A DNA stretch of 64,000 nucleotides from Noviherbaspirillum sp. Root189 (GCF_001428545.1 NZ_LMHZ01000013.1:162650-226649), one strand, 5' to 3'. Shown: positions 21,309-31,361, counted from the first letter of the stretch. Made by a program: numbers and translations. Notes: generated from the letters alone by a model not told the origin.

Positions 21309-22346
21309 TCAGGCAGCCAGCTTTTGCGCGGCGAGGCCGTATTGTAACCGGTCACCGTACGCCAATTGCGATTCAAAGAAACCGTCGACGGCTGCCAGTT
21401 GTTCGTCACAGCTTTCCATCCGGTTCATGCGCTGGCGAAATTCCTCGCCGCCCGGCAGGTCGCGCACATACCAACCGATATGCTTGCGCGCGGTGCGCAG
21501 GCCCATGAAATCGCCATAGAACGCATAGTGCGCCCGCAGGTGTTCATTCATCAGCTGGCGTACTTCCGCTACCTGGGGTGCAGGAAGGTAAGTGCCGGTT
21601 TCCAGGTAGTGCACGATTTCACGGAAAATCCACGGACGCCCTTGTGCGGCGCGGCCGACCATCACCGCGTCGGCACCGGTCAGCGCCAGCACCTGCTTTG
21701 CCTTCTCCGGCGTGGTGATGTCGCCATTGGCCACAACCGGAATCGACACCGCGGCCTTGACCAGGGCAATCGTGTCGTACTCCGCCTCGCCGTTATAACG
21801 GTCGGCCCGCGTACGCCCATGCAGGGTCAACATGGCAATGCCGGCAGCTTCCGCCATTCTGGCAATCGTCAGCGCATTCTTGTTTTGCCGGTCCCAGCCA
21901 GTGCGAAACTTCAGCGTCACCGGTACGTCGACCGCGCTGACCACCGCATCGAGGATTTCACCGACCAGCTTCTCGTTCTGCAGCAAAGCCGACCCGCACC
22001 AGCTGTTGCAGACCTTTTTCACCGGACAACCCATGTTGATATCAATGATCTGTGCGCCGCGTTCCACATTGAACCTCGCACTGGCAACCAGCATGGCTGG
22101 GTCCGCGCCGGCAATCTGTACCGCCTTGGGTTCCATCTCGCCGTCATGGTTGATGCGACGCGACGTCTTCTCGCTTGCCCAAAGCCGCGGATCGGATGCT
22201 GCCATTTCCGATACGGCATACCCGGCGCCCAGCTGTTTGCATAACTGACGGAAAGGCCGGTCCGTCACGCCGGCCATCGGAGCGACAAAAACGTTGTTAC
22301 GGAGGAAATGGGGACCGATGTTCACGGATTGGGGTACGCAAGCCAA
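21309..22346 (-). CDS. dusB: tRNA-dihydrouridine synthase DusB
   Basis: FMN enzyme that reduces uridines in the tRNA D-loop. 345-residue TIM barrel plus helical domain: VFVAPMAGVTDRPFRQLC near the N-terminus, DINMGCPVKKV with the catalytic-site Cys, TLKFRTGWD, TLHGRTRADRYNG, and phosphate binding by ADAVMVGRAAQGRPWIF. Head of the dusB-fis operon. Confidence 0.96.
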   Translation of the reverse strand: MACVPQSVNIGPHFLRNNVFVAPMAGVTDRPFRQLCKQLGAGYAVSEMAASDPRLWASEKTSRRINHDGEMEPKAVQIAGADPAMLVASARFNVERGAQIIDINMGCPVKKVCNSWCGSALLQNEKLVGEILDAVVSAVDVPVTLKFRTGWDRQNKNALTIARMAEAAGIAMLTLHGRTRADRYNGEAEYDTIALVKAAVSIPVVANGDITTPEKAKQVLALTGADAVMVGRAAQGRPWIFREIVHYLETGTYLPAPQVAEVRQLMNEHLRAHYAFYGDFMGLRTARKHIGWYVRDLPGGEEFRQRMNRMESCDEQLAAVDGFFESQLAYGDRLQYGLAAQKLAA

Positions 22347-22378
22347 ACCGCTATTTTAGCCGGTTCGGCCCGCCCATC

Positions 22379-22410
22379 AAATTAGTGAAATTGCGGCATT
22401 GCACTAATTT
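22379..22410. repeat. Inverted repeat between dusB and the phosphatase gene
   Basis: AAATTAGTG (22379-22387) and CACTAATTT (22402-22410), nine-base arms with a 14-base loop. It may act as a weak terminator for the upstream phosphatase gene or as an operator of dusB-fis. No strong T run. Confidence 0.5.
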
Positions 22411-22430
22411 CCCATGGCGACCGGGTGACT

Positions 22431-23084
22431 TTAACGCGCGATTTCATCCAGCGCGCCGTTTTCCAGCAACTCCAGATGAGCGACATCGCCCCAGTGTGAC
22501 AGTCCGAGCGACCGTCCATCCCAGGTGAAACGATTGACGCTGGCATTGAAGATGTCAAAAGTACGCTCCTGGGCAAAGTCCATCCCGTGCGCAGCGCGAT
22601 AGGCACATTCCAGCACGCCGCCATGCGCGACCAGTGCCAGCTTGCGGTACTTTCCGCTAGTGGCAATCCTGGAAATGGCCGTGATGGTACGTGTGGAAAA
22701 CTCACGCATGGTTTCGGCGATATGCACGCCCGGCGGAAATCGTGCATCGATGTCCCGCGATTTCCACGCAGCATAGGCTTCCGGGTAGCGCTGACTGATT
22801 TCCGCATACAGCATGCCTTCGAATGCGCCATAGCAGCGTTCGCGCAGATCCGGCTCAATCTGTACAGTCATGCCACGCGGCCTGGCAATCGCCTCGGCGG
22901 TTTGCCGAGCGCGCATCAGGTCGCTGGAAAATATCGCATCAAACTCCTCGTCGGCCAAAGCCTTGCCAAGCGCCGCCGCCTGCCTCTGACCTTCCGTGTT
23001 CAGCGGAATATCGAGGTGGCCTTGCAAGCGCTTGATGGCATTCCACGCGGTTTCGCCATGGCGGATCAGCAGAATTTCTGTCAC
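22431..23084 (-). CDS. Histidine phosphatase family protein (GpmB/CobC-like)
   Basis: A 217-residue phosphoglycerate mutase-superfamily protein. The phosphorylated His is in LIRHGETAWN, followed by SSDLMRARQTAEAIA, the acid RERCYGAFEGM and the second His in LVAHGGVLECAYRAA. Substrate is not predictable: cofactor-dependent mutase, alpha-ribazole phosphatase and nonspecific phosphatase share these motifs. It reads with PEBP, dtd and tyrS on the minus strand, 25 bp after the PEBP gene. Confidence 0.88.
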   Translation of the reverse strand: MTEILLIRHGETAWNAIKRLQGHLDIPLNTEGQRQAAALGKALADEEFDAIFSSDLMRARQTAEAIARPRGMTVQIEPDLRERCYGAFEGMLYAEISQRYPEAYAAWKSRDIDARFPPGVHIAETMREFSTRTITAISRIATSGKYRKLALVAHGGVLECAYRAAHGMDFAQERTFDIFNASVNRFTWDGRSLGLSHWGDVAHLELLENGALDEIAR

Positions 23085-23109
23085 AGAATGAACCTTTGCT
23101 TTCTTTGCA

Positions 23110-23751
23110 TTATTGAGAAACCGCGACTTGCGGGTTCAATGTGTAAGTGCCGACGACCTTGGCTTCACCCAGGATATGGCCGCGCATCGCGTCGCGCACC
23201 TGTTGCCCGGTAAATTTGCCATCGACGGGCAGCCGATCGACATCGAGCGCATACAGCGTAAAGACATAGTGGTGGACGATGGAATCGTTCCACGGCGGGC
23301 ATGGGCCGTCATAGCCGTAGTAGTCGCCGGCCATGTCGGCATCGCCGGCAAACCAGCCGGTGTAGTCATTGAGCCCATGGCGACCGGGACGTCCGCCACC
23401 GATGTCAGGGCCGGCTTTACCGCGTGGCGTGACTTCGCCGCTGTACTGGCCGGCGGCAATCGATGACAGAGACGGCGGCAGATCAATCAGTGTCCAATGG
23501 AAAAAATCGACCCGCGGCAGGTCGGCCGGGACGGTCTTGCCCTCTTGGTTCACATCATCGCCGCGCGAGGGCACATCGATATCGTGGCAGATCAGCGCCA
23601 GGGATTTGGTACCGGCAGGAACGTCACTCCAGGCCAAATGTGGATTCCGGTTGGAAGACAGGGCGACATGCGCTGCCTTATCGATGACGCCAAACGCAAA
23701 TTCGCCGGGAATCGGCTCGCCGTCCTTGAATGAATCGCTCCAGAGTTTCAT
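23110..23751 (-). CDS. YbhB/YbcL-type phosphatidylethanolamine-binding (PEBP) family protein
   Basis: A 213-residue Raf-kinase-inhibitor-like fold. Conserved: HLAWSDVPAGTKSLALICHDIDVPS, FFHWTLIDLPP, and GYDGPCPPWNDSIVHHYVFTLYALD, which together form the anion-binding pocket. No signal peptide. The start at 23751 has GGAG seven bases upstream; an 11-residue in-frame extension is rejected. Function of bacterial members is largely unknown. Confidence 0.9.
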   Translation of the reverse strand: MKLWSDSFKDGEPIPGEFAFGVIDKAAHVALSSNRNPHLAWSDVPAGTKSLALICHDIDVPSRGDDVNQEGKTVPADLPRVDFFHWTLIDLPPSLSSIAAGQYSGEVTPRGKAGPDIGGGRPGRHGLNDYTGWFAGDADMAGDYYGYDGPCPPWNDSIVHHYVFTLYALDVDRLPVDGKFTGQQVRDAMRGHILGEAKVVGTYTLNPQVAVSQ

Positions 23752-23851
23752 CGTGATCTCCTGTATTTGGTGTGAATGCAGCAATTGAAGCTTGCAGGCA
23801 AGACTCTCGCACGAAGGACAAGTTGCGCCGCCGCGCAGTCCATATTGTCGT

Positions 23852-24307
23852 TCAAGTGGCGATTTGCGGCTTGACCTGCAACCAGAAGGTCACCGGTCCG
23901 TCATTGGTCAGCGAAACCTGCATGTGTGCGCCGAACTCGCCTGTCTCGACAATGGCGTGTGCGTTGCGGGCGCGCGACACGAAGTAATTGAATAGCCGAC
24001 GCCCTTCGTCCGGTGACGCAGCTGGAGTAAACGAAGGGCGCGTGCCGGAGCGGGTATCGGCCGCGAGCGTGAACTGCGGTACCAGCAAGAGGCCTCCGCC
24101 GACATCGGCAACGCTGCGGTTCATTTTGCCGGCATCGTCGGCAAAGACGCGGTACGACAGCAGCTTGGCCAGCAACGCATCTGCTTCCTTCTCGGAATCG
24201 TTGCGTTCGGCGCAGACCAGCACCATCAGACCCGCACCAATCGCGCCGACCGTTGCACCGTCAACGAGCACGCGGGCTTCCAGCGCCCGCTGCAGCAAAG
24301 CAATCAT
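23852..24307 (-). CDS. dtd: D-aminoacyl-tRNA deacylase
   Basis: Removes D-amino acids mischarged on tRNA. 151 residues with the two family motifs: [12 protein letters not shown] (the SQxTL motif, Ser replaced by Pro-Gln context) and the C-terminal cis-proline motif [11 protein letters not shown]. The start at 24307 ([17 protein letters not shown]) begins the conserved beta strand and follows the tyrS stop by four bases. The partnership is sensible since TyrRS is a known source of D-Tyr-tRNA. Confidence 0.95.
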   Translation of the reverse strand: MIALLQRALEARVLVDGATVGAIGAGLMVLVCAERNDSEKEADALLAKLLSYRVFADDAGKMNRSVADVGGGLLLVPQFTLAADTRSGTRPSFTPAASPDEGRRLFNYFVSRARNAHAIVETGEFGAHMQVSLTNDGPVTFWLQVKPQIAT

Positions 24308-24311
24308 GCAC

Positions 24312-25568
24312 TCAAGACAGCGTGACGCGCGCAAACTTGCGCTTGCCGACCTGCAGCACGAAGGTGCCGGCGTCCACTTTCAAGCCCTTGTCGCTGACGG
24401 TGTCGCCATCAATGCGGACACCGCCCTGCTCGACCATGCGCAAGGCATCGGAAGTCGACGGGCAGAGGTTGGCTTGCTTGAGCAACTGGCCGATGCCGAG
24501 CGGTGCGCCAGACAGGCTGACCTCAGGAATATCATCCGGGATGCCCCCCTTGGCGCGGTTGTTGAAGTCGGCGAGCGCGTCTTCCGCCGCCTGCTTCGAG
24601 TGAAAGCGCGTGACAATTTCCTGTGCCAGCAGCACCTTGATATCGCGTGGATTGCGACCTTCTTCGACTTCCTTCCTGAACTGCGCGATGTCGGCAATCG
24701 AGCGGAACGACAGCAGGTCGTAGTAACGCCACATCATCGTGTCGGAGATACTCATCAGCTTGGCGAACATGGTGTTGCCCGGCTCCGTAATGCCAACATA
24801 ATTGCCCTTGGATTTGGACATCTTTTCGACGCCGTCCAGGCCTTCGAGCAGAGGCATGGTCAGAATGCATTGTGGCTCCTGACCATAATCCTTTTGCAGT
24901 TCGCGGCCGACCAGCAGGTTGAACTTCTGGTCGGTGCCGCCGAGTTCCAGATCTGACTGCAAGGCAACGGAGTCGTATCCCTGCATCAATGGATACAGCA
25001 GTTCATGCACAGAAATCGGGGTGCCGGCTTTGAAACGCTTTGTAAAATCTTCGCGTTCGAGAATGCGCGCTACAGTATATTTTGCGGAGAGCTGGATCAT
25101 TCCGCGCGCACCGAGCGGGTCCGACCATTCGGAGTTGTAGCGGATTTCAGTCTTTGCCGCGTCGAGCACCAGGCTTGCCTGTGCAAAGTATGTTTTGGCG
25201 TTTTCTTCAATTTGCTCGCGCGTCAACGGTGGACGAGTGATGTTCCGGCCCGAGGGATCACCGATCATCGATGTGAAATCGCCGATCAGGAATATCACGT
25301 TATGGCCCAGATCTTGCAGCTGCCGCATCTTGTTTAGTACCACCGTATGCCCGAGGTGCAAATCGGGCGCAGTCGGATCCAGTCCGAGCTTGATTCGCAA
25401 AGGCTTGCCGGTCTTTTCTGAACGGGCAAGTTTTTGGGCAAATTCGGATTCGATCAACAATTCATCTACGCCGCGCTTGGCGACTGCCATGGCTTCCAGA
25501 ACGGAATCCGTCAAAGGCAGCGTCTGCGCTGGCGTATTGTTGTTTTGCAATTTCTGGGAAACGTCCAT
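24312..25568 (-). CDS. tyrS: Tyrosyl-tRNA synthetase
   Basis: Class I synthetase, 418 residues. The HIGH motif is HLGHT in [22 protein letters not shown] is in [12 protein letters not shown], and a C-terminal S4 RNA-binding domain ([20 protein letters not shown]) completes it. N-terminal residues 1-25 are variable. It is the first gene of the tyrS-dtd-PEBP-phosphatase group and is divergent from the M23 gene. Confidence 0.96.
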   Translation of the reverse strand: MDVSQKLQNNNTPAQTLPLTDSVLEAMAVAKRGVDELLIESEFAQKLARSEKTGKPLRIKLGLDPTAPDLHLGHTVVLNKMRQLQDLGHNVIFLIGDFTSMIGDPSGRNITRPPLTREQIEENAKTYFAQASLVLDAAKTEIRYNSEWSDPLGARGMIQLSAKYTVARILEREDFTKRFKAGTPISVHELLYPLMQGYDSVALQSDLELGGTDQKFNLLVGRELQKDYGQEPQCILTMPLLEGLDGVEKMSKSKGNYVGITEPGNTMFAKLMSISDTMMWRYYDLLSFRSIADIAQFRKEVEEGRNPRDIKVLLAQEIVTRFHSKQAAEDALADFNNRAKGGIPDDIPEVSLSGAPLGIGQLLKQANLCPSTSDALRMVEQGGVRIDGDTVSDKGLKVDAGTFVLQVGKRKFARVTLS

Positions 25569-25617
25569 GTCCTGAGAAAAAATAAGGTTTGAGTATGAAA
25601 AGGCAATACCATGACTT

Positions 25618-25626
25618 TGGTATAAT
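25618..25626 (+). promoter_or_regulatory. Extended -10 promoter toward the M23 gene
   Basis: TGGTATAAT, that is TG-N-TATAAT, in the tyrS/M23 divergent gap, about 205 bp before the M23 start. No good -35 is seen, as is common for extended -10 promoters. The long leader it implies (to 25831) has no other recognised feature. Confidence 0.5.
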
Positions 25627-25831
25627 CGCCGCTACTTTTCAGCCATGCAATGTTATTTAAGCAGTGGCAGAAACAGCGGAGCCTGTAGCGCAATGCCGAC
25701 ATGATCCATGAGGGTCCCTGATCAGGACAGACGATGCCACCATCGTAGTATGAGTGGCACCGATCATCCCGGCTGGATTGCGATTCCGACGCACAAGCTC
25801 CTTGGCTAAACAGTAAATTCTAACTTATTGC

Positions 25832-27217
25832 ATGCTCTCTACAGACAAAATCATGAGCCTGGGCTCGAGCAGCAAGCTACTTTTTGGGGCGTCGCGCAAA
25901 ACGCGCATCGTGTCGTTGTCGGCAATCTTCCTCGCCGCCTGTGCATTTGGCGCAGCAGGCGTTGCTCCGATGGCACCAGACGCGGCCAACCTGCCGGTAC
26001 GGTCGATTACCGAAGAACTCGCGGTTCCTTCGCTGGCCGAACAGATCGCTCAGTTGCAGGCCGCCGATCACGTTTATCTACGCGAAGAAAAAGTCCGCCC
26101 CGGAGACACGCTGGCCAGCCTGTTGTCCCGTCTTGGCGTGCAGGATGACGCCGCCGCCAGCTTTATCAAATCCGACAAGCTTGCCTATAGTGTCCTTCAA
26201 CTCAAAGCCGGCCGTCGTGTGCAAGCGCAAACTAACAAGGATGGCCAACTGCAGCGCTTGAGGGCAACGCTGTCAGACAACAACGGTCAGCCGGTCAAGA
26301 ATGTCGTCATTTCTCGCAGCAGCGACGGCTTCACTGCGACCGAATCTTCGGCCACGCTGGAACGTCGCGTGGAAATGCACTCCGGCGAGATTCGCTCCTC
26401 GCTCTTCGCCGCCACCGATGCTGCGCAGATTCCCGACTACATCGCTAGCCAGATCGTCGACATGTTTGCGACGAATATCGATTTTGCATCAGATCTGCGC
26501 AAAGGCGATCGCTTCAATGTCGTGTTTGAAACCTTCTGGCAGGACGGCGAGTTTGTCCGTGCGGGCCGGGTACTGGCCGGCGAGTTCATCAACGGTAATA
26601 ACAAGTATCAGTCGGTATGGTTCGATGAGCCCGGCAGCAAGCAAGGCGGCAGCTATTATTCCTTTGACGGCAAATCGCTGAAAAAAGCCTTCCTGAAATC
26701 GCCACTCGAGTTTTCACGCATATCGTCCGGCTTCTCGCTGCGCCAGCATCCGATTTCCGGCCAATGGAAACGGCATGAAGGCGTTGATTTCGCCGCGCCG
26801 ACCGGTACCGCGATCCGGGCGTCCGGTGACGGCACGGTGGAATTCGCCGGCGTACAGAATGGTTATGGCAATGTGGTCGTGCTCAAGCACTGGAACAACT
26901 ATTCGACAGCGTATGCCCATATGAGCCGTTTTGCACCCGGACTCAAGAATGGCATGAAGGTCAGCCAGGGCGAAGTGATCGGCTATGTTGGTTCCACGGG
27001 CTGGTCAACCGGACCGCACCTGCATTACGAATTTCGCGTCAACAACCAGCCACGCGATCCGATGTCGGTCGATGTGCCGAATGCGCAACCTCTGGCCGGC
27101 GCGGAACTGCAGCGTTTCAAGACTGTAGCCAGCGAGATGTCGCATCGTTTTGCCCTGCTGAAGCCATCGGATAACACCGACGGCAAGGATGGCGGTGTCA
27201 AACTGGCAGCAAAATAA
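25832..27217 (+). CDS. M23 family peptidoglycan metallopeptidase with OapA/LysM-like domain
   Basis: A 461-residue cell-wall endopeptidase of the MepM type. The N-terminal hydrophobic anchor (about 25-45) is followed by a LysM-like region (REEKVRPGDTLASLLSRLGV) and a DUF-type linker domain. The C-terminal lysostaphin-like M23 domain carries zinc motifs H-x3-D in RHEGVDFAAP and H-x-H in PHLHYEF. It likely acts in the periplasm, cleaving crosslinks during growth. Start 25832 or the ATG at 25853; neither has a strong ribosome binding site. Followed by an intrinsic terminator that runs right up to anmK. Confidence 0.92.
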   Translation: MLSTDKIMSLGSSSKLLFGASRKTRIVSLSAIFLAACAFGAAGVAPMAPDAANLPVRSITEELAVPSLAEQIAQLQAADHVYLREEKVRPGDTLASLLSRLGVQDDAAASFIKSDKLAYSVLQLKAGRRVQAQTNKDGQLQRLRATLSDNNGQPVKNVVISRSSDGFTATESSATLERRVEMHSGEIRSSLFAATDAAQIPDYIASQIVDMFATNIDFASDLRKGDRFNVVFETFWQDGEFVRAGRVLAGEFINGNNKYQSVWFDEPGSKQGGSYYSFDGKSLKKAFLKSPLEFSRISSGFSLRQHPISGQWKRHEGVDFAAPTGTAIRASGDGTVEFAGVQNGYGNVVVLKHWNNYSTAYAHMSRFAPGLKNGMKVSQGEVIGYVGSTGWSTGPHLHYEFRVNNQPRDPMSVDVPNAQPLAGAELQRFKTVASEMSHRFALLKPSDNTDGKDGGVKLAAK

Positions 27218-27240
27218 TCCAGCCCCACCAGAGCAACAAA

Positions 27241-27286
27241 CCGTTCCCCGGCCTGTAGAATCAGCAGGCTCGTGAACGGTTTTTTT
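27241..27286 (+). terminator. Intrinsic terminator directly abutting the anmK start
   Basis: CCGTTC (27241-27246) pairs with GAACGG (27274-27279), with an inner stem GCCTG (27251-27255)/CAGGC (27265-27269) and T7 at 27280-27286. The anmK ATG begins at 27287, the very next base. Confidence 0.85.
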
Positions 27287-28426
27287 ATGCCACATTCCCA
27301 ATCCCAGCTTTTCATCGGACTCATGTCCGGCACCAGCCTCGATGGCGTTGATGGCGTGCTCGCGCGCTTTTCCTTCGCCGAGGACCAAACCTGCGCCGAT
27401 ATCGCCACGGTGGCGACCGCCTACCTGCCTTTTTCGGATGCGCTGCGCGAAGAACTGATGCATCTGCAGGCGCCATCGGATAACGAACTTCATCGGGAAG
27501 CGCTCGCTGCCAATCAACTGGCAAGCATTTATGCGGATTGCGTGGCACAACTACTAACCGAGGCGGAGTTGACGCCTGCGCAGGTCAAGGCGGTCGGCGT
27601 GCATGGGCAGACCATACGGCACCGTCCGGAATCAGGCTATACCCGGCAGACCAATAACCCCGCTCTACTGGCCGAACTCTGCCGGATCGATGTGATTGCC
27701 GATTTTCGCAGCCGTGATATCGCAGCCGGTGGACAAGGAGCTCCCCTGGTTCCAGCTTTTCATCAGGCGGTCTTCGGAAGCCCCGACGAAGTCCGTGTGG
27801 TGGCCAATATTGGCGGCATCGGCAACATCAGCGTACTCGATCACAGTGGGCATATTCTTGGATTCGATACCGGTCCCGGCAATGTGCTGATGGATGCCTG
27901 GATTGCCGAACACCAGAGTAAGGCCTATGACGCCAACGGCTTGTGGGCGTCCGGTGGAACGGTGATACCGGATCTGCTGACCGAGCTGCTGAAGGAGCCC
28001 TTTCTTTCTCTCCCACCGCCCAAGAGTACCGGCCGCGACCTGTTCCATCGCACTTGGCTGGCGCACAAGCTGGCGGGTTTCGCGACGCTGTTACCGCAAG
28101 ACGTCCAGGCTACGCTGGCAGCCTTTACCGCTGCGACGCTGGCCGACGCCATCGCCGCACATGCAAATGGAGCATCTGCGGTCTACGTCTGCGGCGGCGG
28201 TGCTTACAATGCGCATCTGATGCAGGTGCTGCAGGCTGCCCTTGGAGAACGCGAGCTTCGTGCATTCGTGCATTCGACCGACGTACTGGGCATTTCACCT
28301 AATCATGTGGAAGCCCTGGCATTCGCCTGGCTGGCTTATCGCCATGTGCACCGCGAAGCAGGCAACCTTGCAACGGTCACGGGTGCACGTGGTCCACGCA
28401 TTTTGGGCGCTTTATATCCAGCCTAG
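27287..28426 (+). CDS. anmK: Anhydro-N-acetylmuramic acid kinase
   Basis: Cytoplasmic kinase that opens and phosphorylates 1,6-anhydroMurNAc during cell-wall recycling. 379 residues (E. coli 369). N-terminal signature LFIGLMSGTSLDGVDGVL, catalytic region GHQTxRHRP-like GVHGQTIRHRPESG, VANIGGIGNISVL and DTGPGNVLMDAW, and a late VYVCGGGAYNAHLM. The start is taken as ATG 27287. A GTG at 27272 is in frame but lies inside the terminator hairpin. Functionally linked to the preceding endopeptidase: one cuts wall, the other recycles it. Confidence 0.94.
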   Translation: MPHSQSQLFIGLMSGTSLDGVDGVLARFSFAEDQTCADIATVATAYLPFSDALREELMHLQAPSDNELHREALAANQLASIYADCVAQLLTEAELTPAQVKAVGVHGQTIRHRPESGYTRQTNNPALLAELCRIDVIADFRSRDIAAGGQGAPLVPAFHQAVFGSPDEVRVVANIGGIGNISVLDHSGHILGFDTGPGNVLMDAWIAEHQSKAYDANGLWASGGTVIPDLLTELLKEPFLSLPPPKSTGRDLFHRTWLAHKLAGFATLLPQDVQATLAAFTAATLADAIAAHANGASAVYVCGGGAYNAHLMQVLQAALGERELRAFVHSTDVLGISPNHVEALAFAWLAYRHVHREAGNLATVTGARGPRILGALYPA

Positions 28427-28625
28427 AGGGTTTCGACTTGATGGGCGGCAAAGCGAATTGATGAGACAACAAGGCAAGGCGTGAGAGGTGCCGGAAAACC
28501 AGTGGCACAATCGATATCAAAATTAACATCGAGCCACGCCACCTTGCATGTCACCGTGACCAGTGAGAAGCAAAACCACCTCAATAGGGAATCCGCTTCA
28601 GGCTACAGCTACAGGCACGGACAAC

Positions 28626-28654
28626 AAAAAAGCGCAGGACTCCCTGCGCTTTTT
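28626..28654. terminator. Bidirectional terminator between anmK and erpA
   Basis: AGCGCAGG (28631-28638) and CCTGCGCT (28643-28650) flanked by A6 on the left and T5 on the right, serving both converging genes. Bases 28427-28625 hold no other recognised feature. Confidence 0.88.
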
Positions 28655-28714
28655 GTTGAATCCAACACCGTCCGTGTCGGATTTTTTTTAATAACCTGAC
28701 ATCTGAGAAACAGC

Positions 28715-29089
28715 TTATGCAGAGAACGACGATCCGCAACCGCAGGTCGTTGTCGCATTCGGATTCTTGATTACAAACTGTGCACCTTCGAGGTCATCCT
28801 TGTAATCGATTTCCGCTCCGACCAGATACTGATAGCTCATTGAGTCAATCAGCAGCTGAACACCATTCTTGGTCATCGTGGTGTCGTCTTCGTTGACGAT
28901 TTCGTCAAACGTAAAACCATACTGGAAACCCGAGCAGCCGCCCCCCTGGACGAACACACGAAGTTTCAGGTCAGGGTTACCTTCTTCCTCGATCAATTGA
29001 GCAACTTTCGCTGCGGCACTATCAGTGAAGACAATCGGCGCCGGCATTTCTGCCACGGCGTTCTCGGTCATTTCGGCTACTGCATTCAT
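28715..29089 (-). CDS. erpA: Iron-sulfur cluster insertion protein ErpA
   Basis: A-type carrier that delivers iron-sulfur clusters to apoproteins. 124 residues: conserved [27 protein letters not shown], then the three cluster-binding cysteines Cys52 ([10 protein letters not shown]), Cys116 and Cys118 ([10 protein letters not shown]). The N-terminal 18 residues are Met/Ala/Glu-rich with an imperfect repeat (AVAEM). GGAG lies upstream of the ATG. Confidence 0.96.
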   Translation of the reverse strand: MNAVAEMTENAVAEMPAPIVFTDSAAAKVAQLIEEEGNPDLKLRVFVQGGGCSGFQYGFTFDEIVNEDDTTMTKNGVQLLIDSMSYQYLVGAEIDYKDDLEGAQFVIKNPNATTTCGCGSSFSA

Positions 29090-29145
29090 GTGGTGGCTCC
29101 TGGCAAAGCAAAGGACAATGCTTGATTATAGACGCTTGAGGAAAT

Positions 29146-29535
29146 TCACGTATTTGACAGTGCCAGCTTGAGTACCGGTTCCCCAACCTGATCATGGGCC
29201 AGTTTTCCAGACACCAGCGCACCACCATGCATTTCCAGCGCTTTGTAATACACATCTCCAGTTATGCGGGCGCGGGGCTGTAATTCAAGCAGTTCCGAGG
29301 AATGAACCGGCCCGACGATTTCGCCGTTGACCACCAGATGCGCCACGCGCACTTCGCCTTCCACCTTGGCATGCTCGGAAATGACCAGCATGCTGGGCTC
29401 GTCACCATCGGCGATCACATTGCCCTTGACGTGACCGTCAATGCGCAAACCGCCCTGAAAGTGCACGTCACCCTGAATGTTGGTCGAAATTCCAATCAGA
29501 CTGTCAATCGTGCCTTTTGTCTTGCGGCCTAACAT
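29146..29535 (-). CDS. Bactofilin family cytoskeletal protein
   Basis: A 129-residue DUF583/bactofilin. The right-handed beta-helix core is visible as repeated short hydrophobic strands (DVHFQGGLRIDGHVKGNVIADGD, AKVEGEVRVAHLVVNGEIVGPV, ARITGDVYYKALEMHGGALVSGKL). It polymerises without nucleotide to organise wall or polar structures. The location beside erpA and the coiled-coil gene is conserved in related bacteria as far as I recall. It starts 12 bp after the coiled-coil gene. Confidence 0.93.
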   Translation of the reverse strand: MLGRKTKGTIDSLIGISTNIQGDVHFQGGLRIDGHVKGNVIADGDEPSMLVISEHAKVEGEVRVAHLVVNGEIVGPVHSSELLELQPRARITGDVYYKALEMHGGALVSGKLAHDQVGEPVLKLALSNT

Positions 29536-29547
29536 GTTGGCTCTCCT

Positions 29548-30300
29548 TTACAAACTTGCTGATAGCTGTGCCCGTACCTGACCTTTTTCCAGCACACGCG
29601 CCTGGAGCTGCTTGGTGCTTGCGCCTTCGGGCAGGGTGAGAACACCTTCAACGCGCTGGTAATACCTGAAGCTGAGCTTGAATTTTTCCTGCTCTGCCAC
29701 GTTGGCGTCGGGGAAAGTCATCATAACATTCTTGCCCGACTGCAGCGTTGGAACCATTAGCTGCAGATTTCCGGTAAACAACTGCTCACCCTTGCCTCCT
29801 TGCATGACCAGCAAACGATAACGCAGTTGGTTCGGCGCGATTTGATCAATCTTCAACCGGCGAATGGTAATTCCCTGCGGTCCGGTCGCATTCGGCAACA
29901 AACTATCAAAAAATGCGAGGTCTTCCTTCAGCCTGACATTCTCCGCTTCGAGCATCTTAATCTGTGCAACGAGCTGCTTTTGTGCTGAACGCTCAATATT
30001 GAGCTGACTTTCGGCGGCATTGGCAGCTGCAGAAAGCTCGTTTCGCTCCGTAGTAAGCGCTTCCACCTGGCTTTTATATTTGGCAACCTGAGCGCGCGCA
30101 TTGTCAGGATCAATGCCTGGCAGACCGCGACCGGTTTCGTAAGTCCACATGGCTACAGCACCGAGCATACCGATCGCCAGCACAAGAAGCGCCCGGACTG
30201 GCCATGGTAATTCCGCGCGGATCGTCAACTTCGGCGTCGATAAGGCACGGCGACGTGACATCCTGTGCTTCATCGGGCCGAAAGAAGTAGTTTGGGTCAT
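29548..30300 (-). CDS. Single-pass membrane protein with coiled coil (DUF6776-like)
   Basis: 250 residues. A basic N-terminus (HRMSRRRALSTPKL), one membrane segment at about 33-52 (PVRALLVLAIGMLGAVAMW), a coiled coil at about 70-130 (QVEALTTERNELSAAANAAESQL...AQIKMLEAENVRLKEDLAFFDSLLP), then a soluble beta-rich C-terminal domain. Topology suggests the coil and C-terminus face the periplasm. The operon with a bactofilin hints at an envelope or shape role; function is not known. Confidence 0.82.
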   Translation of the reverse strand: MTQTTSFGPMKHRMSRRRALSTPKLTIRAELPWPVRALLVLAIGMLGAVAMWTYETGRGLPGIDPDNARAQVAKYKSQVEALTTERNELSAAANAAESQLNIERSAQKQLVAQIKMLEAENVRLKEDLAFFDSLLPNATGPQGITIRRLKIDQIAPNQLRYRLLVMQGGKGEQLFTGNLQLMVPTLQSGKNVMMTFPDANVAEQEKFKLSFRYYQRVEGVLTLPEGASTKQLQARVLEKGQVRAQLSASL

Positions 30301-30317
30301 GAAACTTAAATGTTTTC

Positions 30318-31361
30318 TTACGGCAATACTGGAATGTGCATCAATCCTGTAGATTCTTCAAGACCAAACATAATATTCATACACTGTACCCCTTGACCGG
30401 CGGCACCCTTCACAAGGTTGTCCTCAACGACAAGGATGACCAGCAAATCGCCGCCGTCCGGCCGGTGGACCGCTATACGAAGCTTATTGGACGCGCGTAC
30501 CGAGCGGGTTTCCGGATGACTGCCCGGCGGCATGACGTCGACAAATGTTTCACCCTTGAAGTGGTTTTCATACAACGCCTGGAAGTCAATATTGCGCGCC
30601 TCCGGAAGGATATGTGCGTATAGCGTCGAATGAATGCCTCGGATCATTGGTACAAGATGCGGCACGAACGTGAGGCCGACTTTGCGTCCGGCAATCGCCT
30701 GCAAGCCCTGCGTGGTTTCCGGAAGGTGGCGATGCCCCTTGACGCCATATGCCTTGAAGTTATCCGACGCTTCAGCAAGCAATGTATGGACCTCGGCTTT
30801 GCGTCCAGCCCCCGATACCCCAGATTTGCAGTCGGCGATCAGCATGGCTTCGTTAACCAGCGGTTTTCCCTGCGCCAGCAACGGTGCATAGCCAAGCTGC
30901 ATCGACGTCGGATAGCAACCCGGCAAACCAATGATACGAGCGCTTCGGATTGCGTCTCGATTCACTTCCGGCAAGCCATAGATAGCCTCTTCCAGAATGT
31001 CAGGACAGGAATGCGGCATGCCGTACCACTTTTCAAATACGGTAGTGTCCTTGATGCGGAAGTCTGCAGCGAGGTCGATGACCTTCACGCCGGCTGCAAG
31101 CAGTTCGCGCGCTTGTGCCATCGCGACGCCGTGCGGCGTAGCAAAAAAAACGACATCGCATTCGGTCAGATTCGCCTTGTCCGGCGAAGTAAACGCGAGG
31201 GACACGACACCTCGGAGCGACGGGTACATGTCGGCGACCGGCATCCCGTCTTCCTTGCGCGAGGTAATCGCAGTGAGCTGCACCTGAGGATGTGCTGCCA
31301 GAAGACGCAGCAGCTCCACGCCCGTATAACCTGTGCCGCCGACGATACCGACCTTGATCAT
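30318..31361 (-). CDS. argC: N-acetyl-gamma-glutamyl-phosphate reductase
   Basis: Third step of arginine synthesis: NADPH reduction of N-acetylglutamyl phosphate. 347 residues with the N-terminal nucleotide motif [17 protein letters not shown], the catalytic Cys in [13 protein letters not shown], and the conserved [17 protein letters not shown] and LPETTQ stretches. Separated from rpsI by a terminator. Confidence 0.96.
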   Translation of the reverse strand: MIKVGIVGGTGYTGVELLRLLAAHPQVQLTAITSRKEDGMPVADMYPSLRGVVSLAFTSPDKANLTECDVVFFATPHGVAMAQARELLAAGVKVIDLAADFRIKDTTVFEKWYGMPHSCPDILEEAIYGLPEVNRDAIRSARIIGLPGCYPTSMQLGYAPLLAQGKPLVNEAMLIADCKSGVSGAGRKAEVHTLLAEASDNFKAYGVKGHRHLPETTQGLQAIAGRKVGLTFVPHLVPMIRGIHSTLYAHILPEARNIDFQALYENHFKGETFVDVMPPGSHPETRSVRASNKLRIAVHRPDGGDLLVILVVEDNLVKGAAGQGVQCMNIMFGLEESTGLMHIPVLP

